From a bacterium (lineage in GTDB: Bacteria; Chloroflexota; Anaerolineae; Caldilineales; Caldilineaceae), in assembly GCA_016124945.1 (NCBI GenBank), contig WGMT01000045.1, positions 43,596 to 107,595 of the forward strand: 64,000 nucleotides of DNA, read 5' to 3'. Both the position numbers and the translations under genes were made by a program. Each line of letters begins with the position of its first letter. The first letter of the stretch is position 1. The notes below the pieces were generated by a model, which ran no database searches, had not been told where the DNA came from, and saw only the letters and a program-made list of their open reading frames with translations. This document shows, one piece after another, positions 7,365 through 16,614 of this stretch.

Positions 7365-8312
7365 TTAGCGCGGCACGGGGAGCCCGGCAACGATGCGGCG
7401 CACGGCGGCGTCGGCGTCGATGCCTTCGATCTCGGCTTCGGGGCGCAGGATCACGCGGTGACGGTAGACGGGGGCAACCAGTGTTTTCACGTCATCGGGG
7501 GTGACGTAGTCGCGTCCTTGCAGGGCGGCGTAGGTTTTGCTGGTTTGCAGCAAGGCAATGCTGGCGCGCGGGCTGCCCCCCAGGATCAGATCTGGGCTAC
7601 GGCGGCTGGCAACGGCGATCGCAGTAATGTAGGCCAGGATGCCCGCTTCGACGGTGACATTGCGGATCTCGGCGCGGATCTCGGCCAGCGCCGCAGGGAT
7701 GATCACCGCCTGGATGCCGCTTTCGTTGAGTCGGTGGGCGTCGAAGCCGCTGTGGTAGCGGCGCAGGATCTCCTGTTCCACGCTTTCTTGGGGATAGTCC
7801 ACCACTACTTTGAAGAGAAAGCGATCCAACTGCGCCTCGGGCAGCGGATAGGTGCCTTCGTATTCGACCGGGTTCTGTGTTGCCAGCACCATGAACGGAT
7901 CGGTGAGCGGATAGCCCACCCCGTCGATGGTCACCTGGCGTTCTTCCATCGCTTCCAGCAGCGCCGATTGGGTCTTGGCTGGGGCACGGTTGATTTCGTC
8001 TGTGAGCAGAATTTGGGTGAAGATTGGCCCTTGGCGCAGGTTGAAGTGTCCACTGTCGGCGTCGAAGACCTGTGTCCCGATGACGTCGCTGGGCATGAGG
8101 TCGGCGGTGAATTGGATACGACGAAATTCAGCGTCGATCAAGCGGGCCAATGTCTTCGCCATCAGGGTTTTTGCTGTGCCGGGCACCCCTTCAAGCAACA
8201 CATGGCCGCCGCTGAAAAAGGCGACGACAATCTGCTCGAAAACGTCTTCCTGGCCCACAATGACCTTGGCGGCTTCGGCTTGGATCTGGGTGTAGAGTGT
8301 AGAAAGCGACAT
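7365..8312 (-). CDS. moxR: MoxR family AAA+ ATPase
   Basis: 315 residues from the ATG at 8312 (GAGG eight bases upstream); the upstream part of the frame encodes only the repeat words of the intergenic region. Walker A is LLEGVPGTAKT near residue 40, Walker B ILLTDEINRAPAKTQSALLE near 105, and the sensor region is LATQNPVEYEGTYPLPEAQ, all typical of MoxR. The C-terminal lid helices end in VRRIVAGLPVPR. MoxR ATPases act as chaperones for metalloenzymes and VWA/DUF58 proteins. The upstream genes (DUF4350, DUF4129, membrane protein) are its usual neighbours. Its usual downstream DUF58 partner is displaced to 1-874. Confidence 0.95.
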   Translation of the reverse strand: MSLSTLYTQIQAEAAKVIVGQEDVFEQIVVAFFSGGHVLLEGVPGTAKTLMAKTLARLIDAEFRRIQFTADLMPSDVIGTQVFDADSGHFNLRQGPIFTQILLTDEINRAPAKTQSALLEAMEERQVTIDGVGYPLTDPFMVLATQNPVEYEGTYPLPEAQLDRFLFKVVVDYPQESVEQEILRRYHSGFDAHRLNESGIQAVIIPAALAEIRAEIRNVTVEAGILAYITAIAVASRRSPDLILGGSPRASIALLQTSKTYAALQGRDYVTPDDVKTLVAPVYRHRVILRPEAEIEGIDADAAVRRIVAGLPVPR

Positions 8313-8461
8313 GGAAAATGCCTCGATTCGTGATTCGTGATTCGTGATGCGTGATGCGTGATGCGTGATTCGTGAAGAGGGTGTGCCCCTGTGAAACTTG
8401 GCCGAGATTACTTCCAAGTTGATCCGAGTCATGCTTTACCCACGAATCACGAATCACGCAT
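8313..8461. repeat. GATTCGTGATGCGTGATGC tandem words with inverted copies
   Basis: About six copies of GATTCGTGAT/GATGCGTGAT words run from 8331 to 8374, and reverse complements (CACGAATCACGAATCACGC) lie at 8441-8459. They could pair across the short interval between the DUF4350 and MoxR genes. No tandem array with spacers is present, so this is not a CRISPR. Confidence 0.7.
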
Positions 8462-9633
8462 TACCTCAGATGACGTTCAGACAGTATCTCGTCCGCCTCG
8501 GCCACCAGATCGACCAGTTTGTCGTTGTTGGGCAGGGCGCTTAGTTCGGTGAGGACGCGCCTGATGCGCGCTGCCTCTTCGTCGCCCACGCGGTCGTCGG
8601 CGGTGCGCAGCCGCGCTAGGAATGTGGCGTCGTCCAGATCGGCAGGGATGCGATGGCGGCGTCCTAGCGCCTGGCGCAGCCGTCGCCGGTGGTGACGGGC
8701 CACAGCGTCGCTCACATTGGCGCGGCGTTGCAGTCCTGCCATCGCCACCACATATTCAGCGGCCTCGCGGCGGCGTCCTTGTGTGAGGACAACCAACGGT
8801 GGTCCCAAACGCCTGCCCCCCAGCACGAGGAAGATCACCAGTAGCCCCATTACAAACAGTGTCGCCCAGCCGGTGGGCGTGGTGTAGAGCCACTCTTGCA
8901 CGGTGAGGACGCGGTCACTGCTGAGGAGTGACGGCCCGAAGAGGTGGTAGGTGTCTAGCACCACAACAGCGTCGCTGGGCAGGCCGCGCAACGTTGCTAT
9001 GAGTAGGTAGGGCTGTTCGTCTTCGAGCAGATCGGCGTTGGTGAAGGCGTAGCGGCTGGGCAGGATCCAGACGATGCCCTCGCCCTGCTTTTGTACTGTG
9101 ACCGCCGGGAGTGCATCGCTGAGTGTGAGCACTGGGACGGCACTGTTCCCGGCCTGGGGCAGCGCTACTGGTCCTGGCCCTGACCAAAACCCAGGACCTT
9201 CGGGGATCAACGGCTGGGCCTGTTGGGCAAAGCCTGTGGCGCGGAAGAAGTCAACTTCGGCCATCTTGTAGTTGAAGCGTTCTTGTAGACGGCTGTCTTC
9301 CATGCCCACCAGGACAAGTGTTCCTCCCGCTTCGACCCAATCGAGCACCCGATCTGCGTCGGCGCTGGTAAAGTCCTCGACGCCGGGGTAGACGAAGAGT
9401 AGCGTGGCCTCAGTGGGCAGATCGAAGCGGGCGCGCCCGGTGGTTTCGACGCGGAATCCCATTTCGGTGAGCCAGACGCGCCACAGCAGCAGTCCTTGCG
9501 CGCCGCGGCTGTCGGGATCGTAGGCTGGTTCGCTGCTTTCGTTGCGGCTGAAGAGGATGATGCCGGTCACGAAGATGGCAAAGAGCAGGGTGATTGTCAG
9601 CCCACGCCGCGAGATGGCAAAACGGTTACGCAC
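8461..9633 (-). CDS. DUF4350 domain membrane protein
   Basis: 390 residues from a GTG at 9633 with GGAGG six bases upstream; it overlaps the end of the DUF4129 gene by 8 bp, so translation is probably coupled. One membrane helix lies near the start (GLTITLLFAIFVTGIILF) and a second at about 270 (WATLFVMGLLVIFLVLGG). Between them is the Rossmann-like DUF4350 domain (RGAQGLLLWRVWLTEMGF, TEATLLFVYPGVEDF, WVEAGGTLVLVG). The C-terminal 120 residues are helical and Arg-rich. The family accompanies MoxR operons and has no established biochemical function. Confidence 0.85.
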   Translation of the reverse strand: MRNRFAISRRGLTITLLFAIFVTGIILFSRNESSEPAYDPDSRGAQGLLLWRVWLTEMGFRVETTGRARFDLPTEATLLFVYPGVEDFTSADADRVLDWVEAGGTLVLVGMEDSRLQERFNYKMAEVDFFRATGFAQQAQPLIPEGPGFWSGPGPVALPQAGNSAVPVLTLSDALPAVTVQKQGEGIVWILPSRYAFTNADLLEDEQPYLLIATLRGLPSDAVVVLDTYHLFGPSLLSSDRVLTVQEWLYTTPTGWATLFVMGLLVIFLVLGGRRLGPPLVVLTQGRRREAAEYVVAMAGLQRRANVSDAVARHHRRRLRQALGRRHRIPADLDDATFLARLRTADDRVGDEEAARIRRVLTELSALPNNDKLVDLVAEADEILSERHLR

Positions 9634-10606
9634 GTTTGTCCTCCGCGGTTTGGGTCATGAGTTCATCAATCTCGGCGCTGTAGGCCTCAAACGTTGGGCG
9701 ATCCGGCTCCTGTTCCCCATACCAGACACGGTCGAAGGTCTCTACCGCTGGTTTCAGGTGAGCGTGGACGTCTGTCCCTGGTTTGGTTTGGGCCAGCACC
9801 TCGCGATTGGTCTGGTCGCGCTGGAAACGCAGCAAGCCTTGTTCGTCCAAATGGAGTAGCGCGGCTAGATAGAGCTGGCGCACGGCAGCGCGGTAGTTGC
9901 CTGCACCGGCCAGCGTCTGCGCCTGGGATCGTGCATCGGCGGCGGTGGCCGGGATCTCTGCATCATTGGCCGTCCGCCGCCGCAGACGGTTGCCGAGGAT
10001 GCCGCCAAGCAGGCCACGCAGCCAATAGCTGAGCAGAATCGCCAACAACGCGCCACCGCTGATCACAATCGCCCAAACCACAATGCGCGAGCCGATTTCA
10101 GCCACTGCGCCTACCCTCTGCGGCACATCGTCTGGGAAGAGCGCGTCGAACAGATCGCTGATCCAGCGCCAGATGCGATCCCAAAACGAGGGACGATCCA
10201 ACTCGTAGCGGTCGCGGACACGCTGGAGTTGGGCGAGGCGTTCGCTGCTGCGGTCCTGTGTAAGCTGCTCCAGTTGCGTCAGGCCGATCTCAAGGCGTTG
10301 CAGCGCTGCGTCTGTATCGCCGACATCGTCCAGGATCGGCGTGACGTTGACGACATTGCCGTTTTCGAGCCACACTTCTTCGATGCCGGCCAGTTGCTGT
10401 TGAATTGCTGAGAGCGTTGCACCGGCCGTGAGGTCGCTGTATGCAGCTGCCAGGCGCGCCTGGTACTCGGCCACGGTCAACGAAGCGCCGTCTTCCTGCG
10501 CGGAGAGAACGCTCGCCGTCAGCAAAAGCCAGGCTGTGGCCAGGAGGGTGCAGAGTCTCATCAGCCTCTGCCAGCGCTTAGGCATAGGGTGTGTTTTCAC
10601 TGTCAT
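9626..10606 (-). CDS. DUF4129 domain membrane protein
   Basis: 326 residues with a cleavable or anchoring N-terminal segment (LCTLLATAWLLLTASVLSAQ), a helical extracytoplasmic region (30-150), a membrane helix near 185 (VVWAIVISGGALLAILLSYW), and the DUF4129 core (AAVRQLYLAALLHLDEQGLL ... RDQTNREVL ... FDRVWYGEQEP) at the C-terminus. The alternative ATG at 10585 would overlap the preceding gene by 8 bp rather than 29 bp; neither start has a clear ribosome site. DUF4129 proteins accompany MoxR/DUF58 genes and transglutaminase-like proteins at the envelope. Function is not established. Confidence 0.85.
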   Translation of the reverse strand: MTVKTHPMPKRWQRLMRLCTLLATAWLLLTASVLSAQEDGASLTVAEYQARLAAAYSDLTAGATLSAIQQQLAGIEEVWLENGNVVNVTPILDDVGDTDAALQRLEIGLTQLEQLTQDRSSERLAQLQRVRDRYELDRPSFWDRIWRWISDLFDALFPDDVPQRVGAVAEIGSRIVVWAIVISGGALLAILLSYWLRGLLGGILGNRLRRRTANDAEIPATAADARSQAQTLAGAGNYRAAVRQLYLAALLHLDEQGLLRFQRDQTNREVLAQTKPGTDVHAHLKPAVETFDRVWYGEQEPDRPTFEAYSAEIDELMTQTAEDKRA

Positions 10607-11636
10607 TGGGGGTGATGGGGCGCGGCGCTGTTTGTGCCTCTAGCTGCTGAATACGCAGATCAAGATCGTAGCCTTCACTGCGCACCCGCAGATCGTAATA
10701 GAGCAGCACCACGGCGCAGGCGTAGAAGGGCGTCCACACAACAGAGAAAATCGACGTGATCGCGGTGGAGAGAGCCGTCATCGTGCCGAAGCCCATGAAG
10801 GGGGCGGCCAGGAGAAATGCCTGTTGGATCAGTGCAGCCGGCAACGACACGACAATGGCAGTGATGACGTAGAGCAGGACGACGTAACCAAGCGTGCGCC
10901 AGAGACGTCCTTTGGTGAGGGCCCAGCTTCGGCTCAAGGCCTCCATCGCGCCCAGATTCTCGGCCATCAACGCGGGCACTGCCCCAATCCAGCGTGCCGA
11001 CAAGAAGGTGGCCGGTGCAATGGCCACCAAGACGGCGAAAATGTAGCCACAGAGCAAGACCAACACCAAGGCAATGCCACCCACTACGCCATTTGAGTCG
11101 TCAAATGCCGTCGAACCGACGGCGGCGCCGGCAAATATGACAACGCCGAAGATAAGAATCACAGGGATCAAGACCACAACTGTCACCAGGATGATGGCGA
11201 AGTATTGCACAATCGACATCCATGCGTAGGAGAGGAAGCGCCCAAGGCCGCGCCGCAAACTCCCGCCGACTGTCTCCTCTTCTTCATGTAGAGCTGCAAC
11301 TGTCTGGCGGATCAACGCCAGTGTCACAACGCCGTTGAAGAGCAAGCCTAGAATGCCCAATACCATAAACGCCGAAAAGGCGCTGCCGAAATCCCCCAGT
11401 GTTTCTCCTATCATGCCCTCGTTGACGGCATCGGGCGACTCGATGAGCACGCCGATGGCGTCGGTGTAGCTGGTGATGAAGCGACCAGACAGTAGCCCCG
11501 AAAGCAGGCTGTACGGCACGAGGATAATGGCGGCGGTGAGTAAAAATTTGCTGAATCGGGCGCGATAGAGCCGAAACGCCCGATCCAGCAAATCGCCCAG
11601 ACTCATTGGGCCGGCAATCGGTAAAGGATTGTTCAA
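10578..11636 (-). CDS. polytopic membrane protein of MoxR operon
   Basis: 352 residues starting at TTG (11636), eight bases after GGAGG. The N-terminus MSLGDLLDRAFRLYRARF is the pattern found in YciC-like/glycerophosphodiesterase-membrane-domain proteins, and about six hydrophobic segments follow. The region RSWALTKGRLWRTLGYVV is a second amphipathic stretch common in that group. It overlaps the DUF4129 gene and probably heads the operon leading to MoxR. No catalytic motif was found. Role is unknown beyond probable membrane integration. Confidence 0.75.
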   Translation of the reverse strand: MNNPLPIAGPMSLGDLLDRAFRLYRARFSKFLLTAAIILVPYSLLSGLLSGRFITSYTDAIGVLIESPDAVNEGMIGETLGDFGSAFSAFMVLGILGLLFNGVVTLALIRQTVAALHEEEETVGGSLRRGLGRFLSYAWMSIVQYFAIILVTVVVLIPVILIFGVVIFAGAAVGSTAFDDSNGVVGGIALVLVLLCGYIFAVLVAIAPATFLSARWIGAVPALMAENLGAMEALSRSWALTKGRLWRTLGYVVLLYVITAIVVSLPAALIQQAFLLAAPFMGFGTMTALSTAITSIFSVVWTPFYACAVVLLYYDLRVRSEGYDLDLRIQQLEAQTAPRPITPNDSENTPYA

Positions 11637-11655
11637 GGTTCATCCCTCCAGTGAA

Positions 11656-12771
11656 TCATGCTGTATGCTCGGCATGATCGAGCGTTGCGTCCTGTACGCG
11701 ATGGGGATCAAGCGTTGCATCTACTACATCGCTCATTTGTAAATAACCATTGGTCAAAGCCAGGGGGGGTGCCAGCAGATCGCCGTCGAGTTTCAAGAAG
11801 AAGCTGAGTTCTGAAGGATGTTCGATGCCTGTTTTGGCGGCGAAGAGGGCAGTCCTTACGGTACCCAAACCGGCGGCGGCCTGTGATCCAACCATCACAC
11901 CTTTGTGCGCCTGTCGGGCCAGGTTGAGCATCTGTGTCGATTCGGTATAGCCTGTGCGCGCTGTTTTGATGTTGAGGACGTCGAAGGTATTTAGTGCCAA
12001 TTCACGACGCAAATCGCGTAAAGTAAAGGTGGAATCGTCGGCGATCAGGGGCAGGTGTTGCCGTTTGCATAGCAGCGCACGTTCTTGGATCAACTCCACT
12101 GGCAGCGGTTCTTCACAATAGCGGACACCCATTTCGGCGAGGTAAGTTAACCGGGACGCGGCGTCTTCTACGTCGAAGCACTCGTTAGCATCTACATAGA
12201 GGATCACATCCGGCCCCAATGTTTGCTGGAGTCGGGCCAAGCGCATGGCATCGGCCTGCCAATCTCGCCCAATCTTAACCTTGAGCACGCGTACACCCTG
12301 ATCCACGACACGCTGTGCTTCGGCCAGTACCGTCTCTTCATCGCCGATGCCGAGGATGTAGCTTACCGGCACGCGCTTGGCGGTGACGTCGAGCAGTTCG
12401 CCCAATGTAATGCCCTGGTGGGCGGCCAGCGCATCCCACAGCGCCATGTCCAATGCGCCGCGGGCGGTGTGGTTGTTTTTGACCTGCGCCATTCGTTCGT
12501 ATAGTAAATCGATTCGGTTTTCGCTTACTGTTTCGCCCAGCAGGCGCGGGGCCAGTTCCTGGGCAATGATGCCGGTGATGCTGTGTACGGTTTCGCCGTA
12601 AATTGTGGGGCGTGGCGGCGCTTCGGCCACCCCGGTTGCGCCGTCACTCAACGTCACCCGCACAAGGACATGTACAAGATCGTCAAGCACGCCGGCCTTG
12701 CCCCAGCGTAGCGGGTCTTTAAGCGGCAGGCGAAAGACAATGGTTTCGATGCGATCAATGGTTGTGGACAT
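11656..12771 (-). CDS. enolase-superfamily enzyme, muconate-cycloisomerase subgroup
   Basis: 371 residues. The N-terminal capping domain (1-125) precedes the barrel with the full catalytic set: VLKVKIGRDW (KxK), ILYVDANECF (Asp), MGVRYCEEPLP (Glu), HLPLIADDSTF (Asp) and VLNIKTARTGY (Lys on the sixth strand). This pattern marks the subgroup containing muconate lactonising enzymes, o-succinylbenzoate synthase and dipeptide epimerases. No menaquinone genes surround it, so a dipeptide or N-acyl amino acid epimerase, or a cycloisomerase, is equally possible. The start has only weak ribosome-site support. Confidence 0.87.
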   Translation of the reverse strand: MSTTIDRIETIVFRLPLKDPLRWGKAGVLDDLVHVLVRVTLSDGATGVAEAPPRPTIYGETVHSITGIIAQELAPRLLGETVSENRIDLLYERMAQVKNNHTARGALDMALWDALAAHQGITLGELLDVTAKRVPVSYILGIGDEETVLAEAQRVVDQGVRVLKVKIGRDWQADAMRLARLQQTLGPDVILYVDANECFDVEDAASRLTYLAEMGVRYCEEPLPVELIQERALLCKRQHLPLIADDSTFTLRDLRRELALNTFDVLNIKTARTGYTESTQMLNLARQAHKGVMVGSQAAAGLGTVRTALFAAKTGIEHPSELSFFLKLDGDLLAPPLALTNGYLQMSDVVDATLDPHRVQDATLDHAEHTA

Positions 12772-12870
12772 GGCAGGATCAATGGTGATTGACGATTTTT
12801 GATTGACGATTTTCGATTGTGTTTCTCAACTGTTCTACGCACTACGCACTACGCACTACGCACTACGCAC
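12772..12870. repeat. GATTGACGATTTT and CACTACG repeat words
   Basis: Two copies of GATTGACGATTTT-type words lie at 12788-12817, followed by four copies of ACTACGC (12840-12866), the last ones encoding the C-terminus of the P-loop protein. The same two word types occur elsewhere in the window's intergenic DNA (62592-62620 and 890-913). Confidence 0.6.
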
Positions 12871-13674
12871 CACCTGCCAAAACCCAATAACTTGTCGCGC
12901 CACCTCTTCCGGCTTCGTCTCTGCGGTGTTGACGACAAGCGTGCGGTGCGTGGCGAGGCGGGTCAATTCGGAAATAGCAGCGGTTGGATCGTAATTGCGC
13001 CGCTCGGTGATGACGATGGCGAGCTTTGCGCGCAGATCCTCGGCAGAGACGTCTCCTTGATCGACCAGGGCGCGCAGGTGTTGCTTTTCTGCCGCCCCAA
13101 AGAATTCATCAACGCCAGGCAGGTTGGCGAAAATGTTGCTGCTGTCGGTCGGTGCAGCGGCTGCGATCTGATCGAACGCGTCGCGACGGGTCAGCAGCCG
13201 TTCGACACGGAGGACATCGGGGGCATCGAGCACGAGGAAGCGTGCGCTCGGCAAATGTTCAGCGGCGTAGCGCACTTCGTCTGCGCCGCGCAGCCCGTCG
13301 AAAAGGAGCGTCTGCTGTGCGCTGTCGCTGTCCACGCGCAGGGACGTGAGCGCGTGTGCCATCCCGCCGTCGTAGCGTTCGCGGTAGCGGCGGGTGTAGT
13401 CGAACCGCTCCGCTCGGTCGGTAATAGGACGGATCGTTTCCTGGTCTTCGGCCTGGAGGCAGGCGATGATCAGATCATCTGTCAATTCGCGACGATCGGG
13501 CAAGAGCCTGTAGTCAAAGCCGGCGGCATTGAGCGCGGCCAGCGTAGTACTCTTCCCCACGCCGGTTACACCAACCAGAATCAACACCGGTATGTCGACA
13601 ATAGAGACGGTGGCTGCGCTTCGGTTGATCTCAGACATAGAGTCGGGCATGAACGCGGACATGAACGCGGACAT
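12856..13674 (-). CDS. P-loop nucleotide-binding protein, kinase-like
   Basis: 272 residues. After a repetitive leader (MSAFMSAFMPDSMSEI), a Walker A motif VGVTGVGKSTT sits at about residues 34-44, near the first strand PVLILVG. Further strands (TLLFDGLRG, FLVLDAP, RTLVVNT) fit an ASKHA-unrelated P-loop kinase or small ATPase fold. The RYRERYDGGMAH and DEVRYAAEHLP regions are charged and helical. I do not recognise the family. Starts at 13674, 13656, 13647 and 13638 are all possible because of the repeated Met codons. The product is cytosolic, and the gene has a good promoter. Confidence 0.72.
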   Translation of the reverse strand: MSAFMSAFMPDSMSEINRSAATVSIVDIPVLILVGVTGVGKSTTLAALNAAGFDYRLLPDRRELTDDLIIACLQAEDQETIRPITDRAERFDYTRRYRERYDGGMAHALTSLRVDSDSAQQTLLFDGLRGADEVRYAAEHLPSARFLVLDAPDVLRVERLLTRRDAFDQIAAAAPTDSSNIFANLPGVDEFFGAAEKQHLRALVDQGDVSAEDLRAKLAIVITERRNYDPTAAISELTRLATHRTLVVNTAETKPEEVARQVIGFWQVVRSA

Positions 13675-13715
13675 ACAAAATTATGTAACCTTTCCTTGGC
13701 AAAACGGTTTTGTGC

Positions 13716-13744
13716 ATTATAGTTGGCGTGGGATTTGATCGCAA
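13716..13744 (-). promoter_or_regulatory. sigma70-type promoter for P-loop gene
   Basis: TTGCGA (13739-13744) and a perfect TATAAT (13716-13721), read on the minus strand, are separated by 17 bp and lie about 42 bp before the first start codon. The near-palindromic GCAAAACGGTTTTGTGC lies just downstream, between the -10 box and the gene, and could be an operator. Confidence 0.65.
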
Positions 13745-13797
13745 TGTGGCGGGGTGGACAACAATCATAGACGATGGTTGGTTGTTAAGGGCAAAAC

Positions 13798-13831
13798 AAA
13801 CAGGAGCCATCCCAACGGATGGCTCCTGTTT
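13798..13831 (-). terminator. perfect 15-bp hairpin terminator
   Basis: Arms AAACAGGAGCCATCC and its exact complement with a 4-nt loop follow the zinc-ribbon gene by about 20 bp. Read on the minus strand the stem is followed by the T-rich run TGTTTTG, consistent with an intrinsic terminator ending the cytochrome maturation operon. Confidence 0.85.
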
Positions 13832-13853
13832 ACGTGCTCTGGAGGTGGTGCGT

Positions 13854-14384
13854 TCAGTTTTGTGAAACAGCAACGGGTGTAACAGATTCGCCGCAGTTGG
13901 CGCAGAACTTGTGATTGGGCGATAAAACTTCGCCACAGGTGGTACAGTAGCGTGCTTTTTCGCCGGGTGAACCTGCTGTGTCCGGCGCAGAGACCACCGC
14001 CGCTTTGGGCGCGGTGGGCGTAGCCTGTGTCGGCTTACTGTGACCGTTGACTGTACGTCGGTAGCGGTTGATTTCAGCTTCAATAGAGGCGTCCATGCCG
14101 GCGACTTCAGGTGAAATCTTTTCGATCTGCTGCATGTAGGCAATCGCCTGTCTGCGCAGTCGGGCGTCGAAGCGTTGGTAGTCCTCTTCGCTGATTTTGC
14201 CGACCTGGAAGTCGAATTCCAGATCCTTAATGGCGGCCATCAGGCCATCTTTGCGTGTAATGAGTTCGATGAGCTCATCGTTTTCTACGTGATAGGGGGG
14301 CACCTTATTGGTGATAAAGGGCCAGATTACGTAGGCGAGTGCTGCTACCGAAATCAAGAGAGCAATGGTAACTGTGATCCACAT
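13854..14384 (-). CDS. CcmI-like membrane protein with C-terminal zinc ribbon
   Basis: 176 residues, ATG at 14384 preceded by AAGGACAGAACC. A single membrane helix (WITVTIALLISVAALAYVIWP) is followed by a charged helical region (ELIELITRKDGLMAAIKDLE, ISEEDYQRFDARLRRQ) that resembles the N-terminal part of CcmI/CycH. A Pro/Ala linker then leads to a four-cysteine zinc ribbon, YCTTCGEVLSPNHKFCANCG. The position directly after ccmF supports a role in cytochrome c maturation, where CcmI presents apocytochrome. The TPR half of true CcmI is missing, replaced by the zinc ribbon. Confidence 0.75.
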   Translation of the reverse strand: MWITVTIALLISVAALAYVIWPFITNKVPPYHVENDELIELITRKDGLMAAIKDLEFDFQVGKISEEDYQRFDARLRRQAIAYMQQIEKISPEVAGMDASIEAEINRYRRTVNGHSKPTQATPTAPKAAVVSAPDTAGSPGEKARYCTTCGEVLSPNHKFCANCGESVTPVAVSQN

Positions 14385-14465
14385 GGTTCTGTCCTTAAAC
14401 AGAGTGCCGGCTTGCGCCGTCGTGGCAAGGTCTTGATTCCTTTGCCAAGACGACCAGGCCGAAGA

Positions 14466-16457
14466 TTAGGCACGCGCGTAGGCGGCAGGTTCAGGTGCCG
14501 TCGCTAACCGGCGCGACGGGTGCGGCCAGGCTGAGATCAATGTGCCGATAATGAGCACGATACCGCCGAGCCAGAGCCAGATGGTAAGTGGGTTGATGTA
14601 GACTGAGAATGTGGCTGTTGCACCCCGGTCTTCCCATCCATTCAGCACCACATAGACATCTCGTAACAAGTTCATATGCAACCCGACCTCACTTGTGGGC
14701 ATGTCGGGGTTCTTGTCGTAGATGTTGCGATGGGGGACTAGTGTGCCGACAAAGCGGCCGGTGGCAATATGACGCACGTCGAGGTTCGCCGTAATCGAGG
14801 TGACATTGGAACCCCGATCAGTGTCTAGCCCAGTGTAGGTAATCTCGTATCCAGTGAGGTTCACACTTTCGTTCTGCCCGAGTGTGACATTGGTAGAGGT
14901 CAGGTAGAACTCGTTGCCGATGATGGCCACGCCCATCATGACAATGCCTAAATGGACGGTGTAGCCACCGTAGCGGCGTCCATTGCGGCGCATCAGGCTG
15001 CCCAGGGCGACAATGACATTTTCATTTGTGGCGACGCGACGGGCAATGGTGCCACGCACGAACTCCTGAACAATGGCCCCTGTGACGAAGGCACAAATGG
15101 TCATGCCGATGACGGAGAAGATCTGGGAATTGTAAACGGCAGCCGCAATGCCACTCAGCACAGCAAAGACCAATGGCCAGGTGAATTGACGGCGCATTGC
15201 TTCCATTGATGTGCGTCGCCAACCCAACAGTGGGCCTATGCCCATGAGCAGGAAGAGGATCAAGAAGAGTGGGCCATTCACCCTGTTGAAGAAGGGAGCC
15301 GCCACACTAATCCGATCCTGTACCAGCAATTCGCTGAACATGGGGAAGAAGGTTCCCCACAGCGTAGCAAAAGCGATACCGGCAAAAAGCCAATTGTTGC
15401 CCAGGAAGGCTGCTTCGCGACTGGCATAGGAATCAATGGGCTGTTCGTCCTTGAGCAGGGGCAGCCGATTGAAGAGTAGCCAGATGAAGCCAAAGAGCAA
15501 GATGACCATGAAGCCCAGGAAGAAGGGCCCAACGTCGCTTAGCGCAAAGCTGTGCACACTCTCGATCAGGCCGCTGCGGGTGATGAAGGTACCAAGGATT
15601 ACCAGGAAGTAGGTGGAAAAGATGAGCACCACATTCCATACCTTCAAAATGCCGCGCTGCTCCTGAATGATGATGCTATGCAGGAAAGCGGTCGCGGTAA
15701 GCCAGGGTATGAAACTGGCGTTTTCCACCGGATCCCAGGCCCAGTAACCTCCCCAACCCAGTTCCATGTAGGCCCACTGGCTGCCCATCAAGATGCCTAC
15801 TGAGAGGAACATCCACGGGATCAGCGTCCAGCGGCGTACAATCCGCACCCACTCGTTCCCCAGTCGGCGGCTCATCAGCGCACCTACGGCAAACGCAAAT
15901 GGAACGGTCAAACCGATCCAGCCTAGGTAGAGCATCACCGGGTGAATTACCATCCAGTAATTTTGCAGCAGTGGATTCAGCCCCTGTCCGTCTGGCGGCA
16001 TGGCTGAGTTCAACTTAAAGGGATTGGCGGCAAAGATCAGCAACACCAGGAAAAAGAGCGACGTGCTCAGGATTGTCGCATTGACAAAGGGCATCAGCGA
16101 TTGTTGTTTATTCCGATGCAATTTGGCCACAGCAACACTAAAGCACGAGATGATCAACGTCCAGAAGAGCAGACTGCCCGCCTGCCCACCCCAGAGCGCC
16201 GAAAATTTGTAGAACGTCGGCAGCGCTCGCTCCGAATGGTTCCAAACATAGGTGACTTCAAACCGGTCGTTGAGTAGCGCATACCAGAGCACACATGTGG
16301 CAAAGAACACCATGCCACCCACAGCATAGACAGCGTTGAAACTGGCATGTGAAAAGCGTGCTAGTCGTTTTACACCTCCCCAATAGCCGGCAAATACCCC
16401 GAAAGCGGCTATCACAGCCGCCGCAATCAACACCAAATAAGCAACGTTGTATATCAT
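14466..16457 (-). CDS. ccmF: cytochrome c maturation haem lyase subunit CcmF
   Basis: 663 residues from the ATG at 16457, chosen because GGAGG lies about 11 nt upstream; a GTG at 16511 extends the frame without a ribosome site. About 15 membrane segments are visible. The family hallmarks are present: ALWGGQAGSLLFW early on and the tryptophan-rich haem-handling motif WGGYWAWDPVENASF at about 240, followed by the long extracytoplasmic loop before the final helix. CcmF with CcmH attaches haem from CcmE to CXXCH sites outside the membrane. It lies in a ccmH-ccmG-ccmF run and serves the many multihaem cytochromes encoded upstream. Confidence 0.95.
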   Translation of the reverse strand: MIYNVAYLVLIAAAVIAAFGVFAGYWGGVKRLARFSHASFNAVYAVGGMVFFATCVLWYALLNDRFEVTYVWNHSERALPTFYKFSALWGGQAGSLLFWTLIISCFSVAVAKLHRNKQQSLMPFVNATILSTSLFFLVLLIFAANPFKLNSAMPPDGQGLNPLLQNYWMVIHPVMLYLGWIGLTVPFAFAVGALMSRRLGNEWVRIVRRWTLIPWMFLSVGILMGSQWAYMELGWGGYWAWDPVENASFIPWLTATAFLHSIIIQEQRGILKVWNVVLIFSTYFLVILGTFITRSGLIESVHSFALSDVGPFFLGFMVILLFGFIWLLFNRLPLLKDEQPIDSYASREAAFLGNNWLFAGIAFATLWGTFFPMFSELLVQDRISVAAPFFNRVNGPLFLILFLLMGIGPLLGWRRTSMEAMRRQFTWPLVFAVLSGIAAAVYNSQIFSVIGMTICAFVTGAIVQEFVRGTIARRVATNENVIVALGSLMRRNGRRYGGYTVHLGIVMMGVAIIGNEFYLTSTNVTLGQNESVNLTGYEITYTGLDTDRGSNVTSITANLDVRHIATGRFVGTLVPHRNIYDKNPDMPTSEVGLHMNLLRDVYVVLNGWEDRGATATFSVYINPLTIWLWLGGIVLIIGTLISAWPHPSRRLATAPEPAAYARA

Positions 16458-16548
16458 GAGCCGCATTCCCTCCAAAAAATCAGGTACAAATTGTTCTTCA
16501 GCGTGCGCCACGCTGAATCGCGTCGCGAAGACGTACTTTGGCTTATCT

Positions 16549-16604
16549 TGAAATCTCTATGCTGAAATCTCTATGCTGAAATCTCTATGCTGAAATCTCT
16601 ATGC
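16549..16604. repeat. 14-bp tandem repeat, four copies
   Basis: The unit TGAAATCTCTATGC is repeated exactly four times between the TlpA/CcmG gene and ccmF. Its 14-bp length matches the period of the repeat at 23237-23278, though the sequence differs. Confidence 0.9.
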
Positions 16605-16614
16605 TGAACTAGCT

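Noticed and set aside
8313..8374. possible CRISPR-like repeat upstream of MoxR
   Set aside because: Ten-base degenerate words without spacers, paired with inverted copies; a fold-back region.
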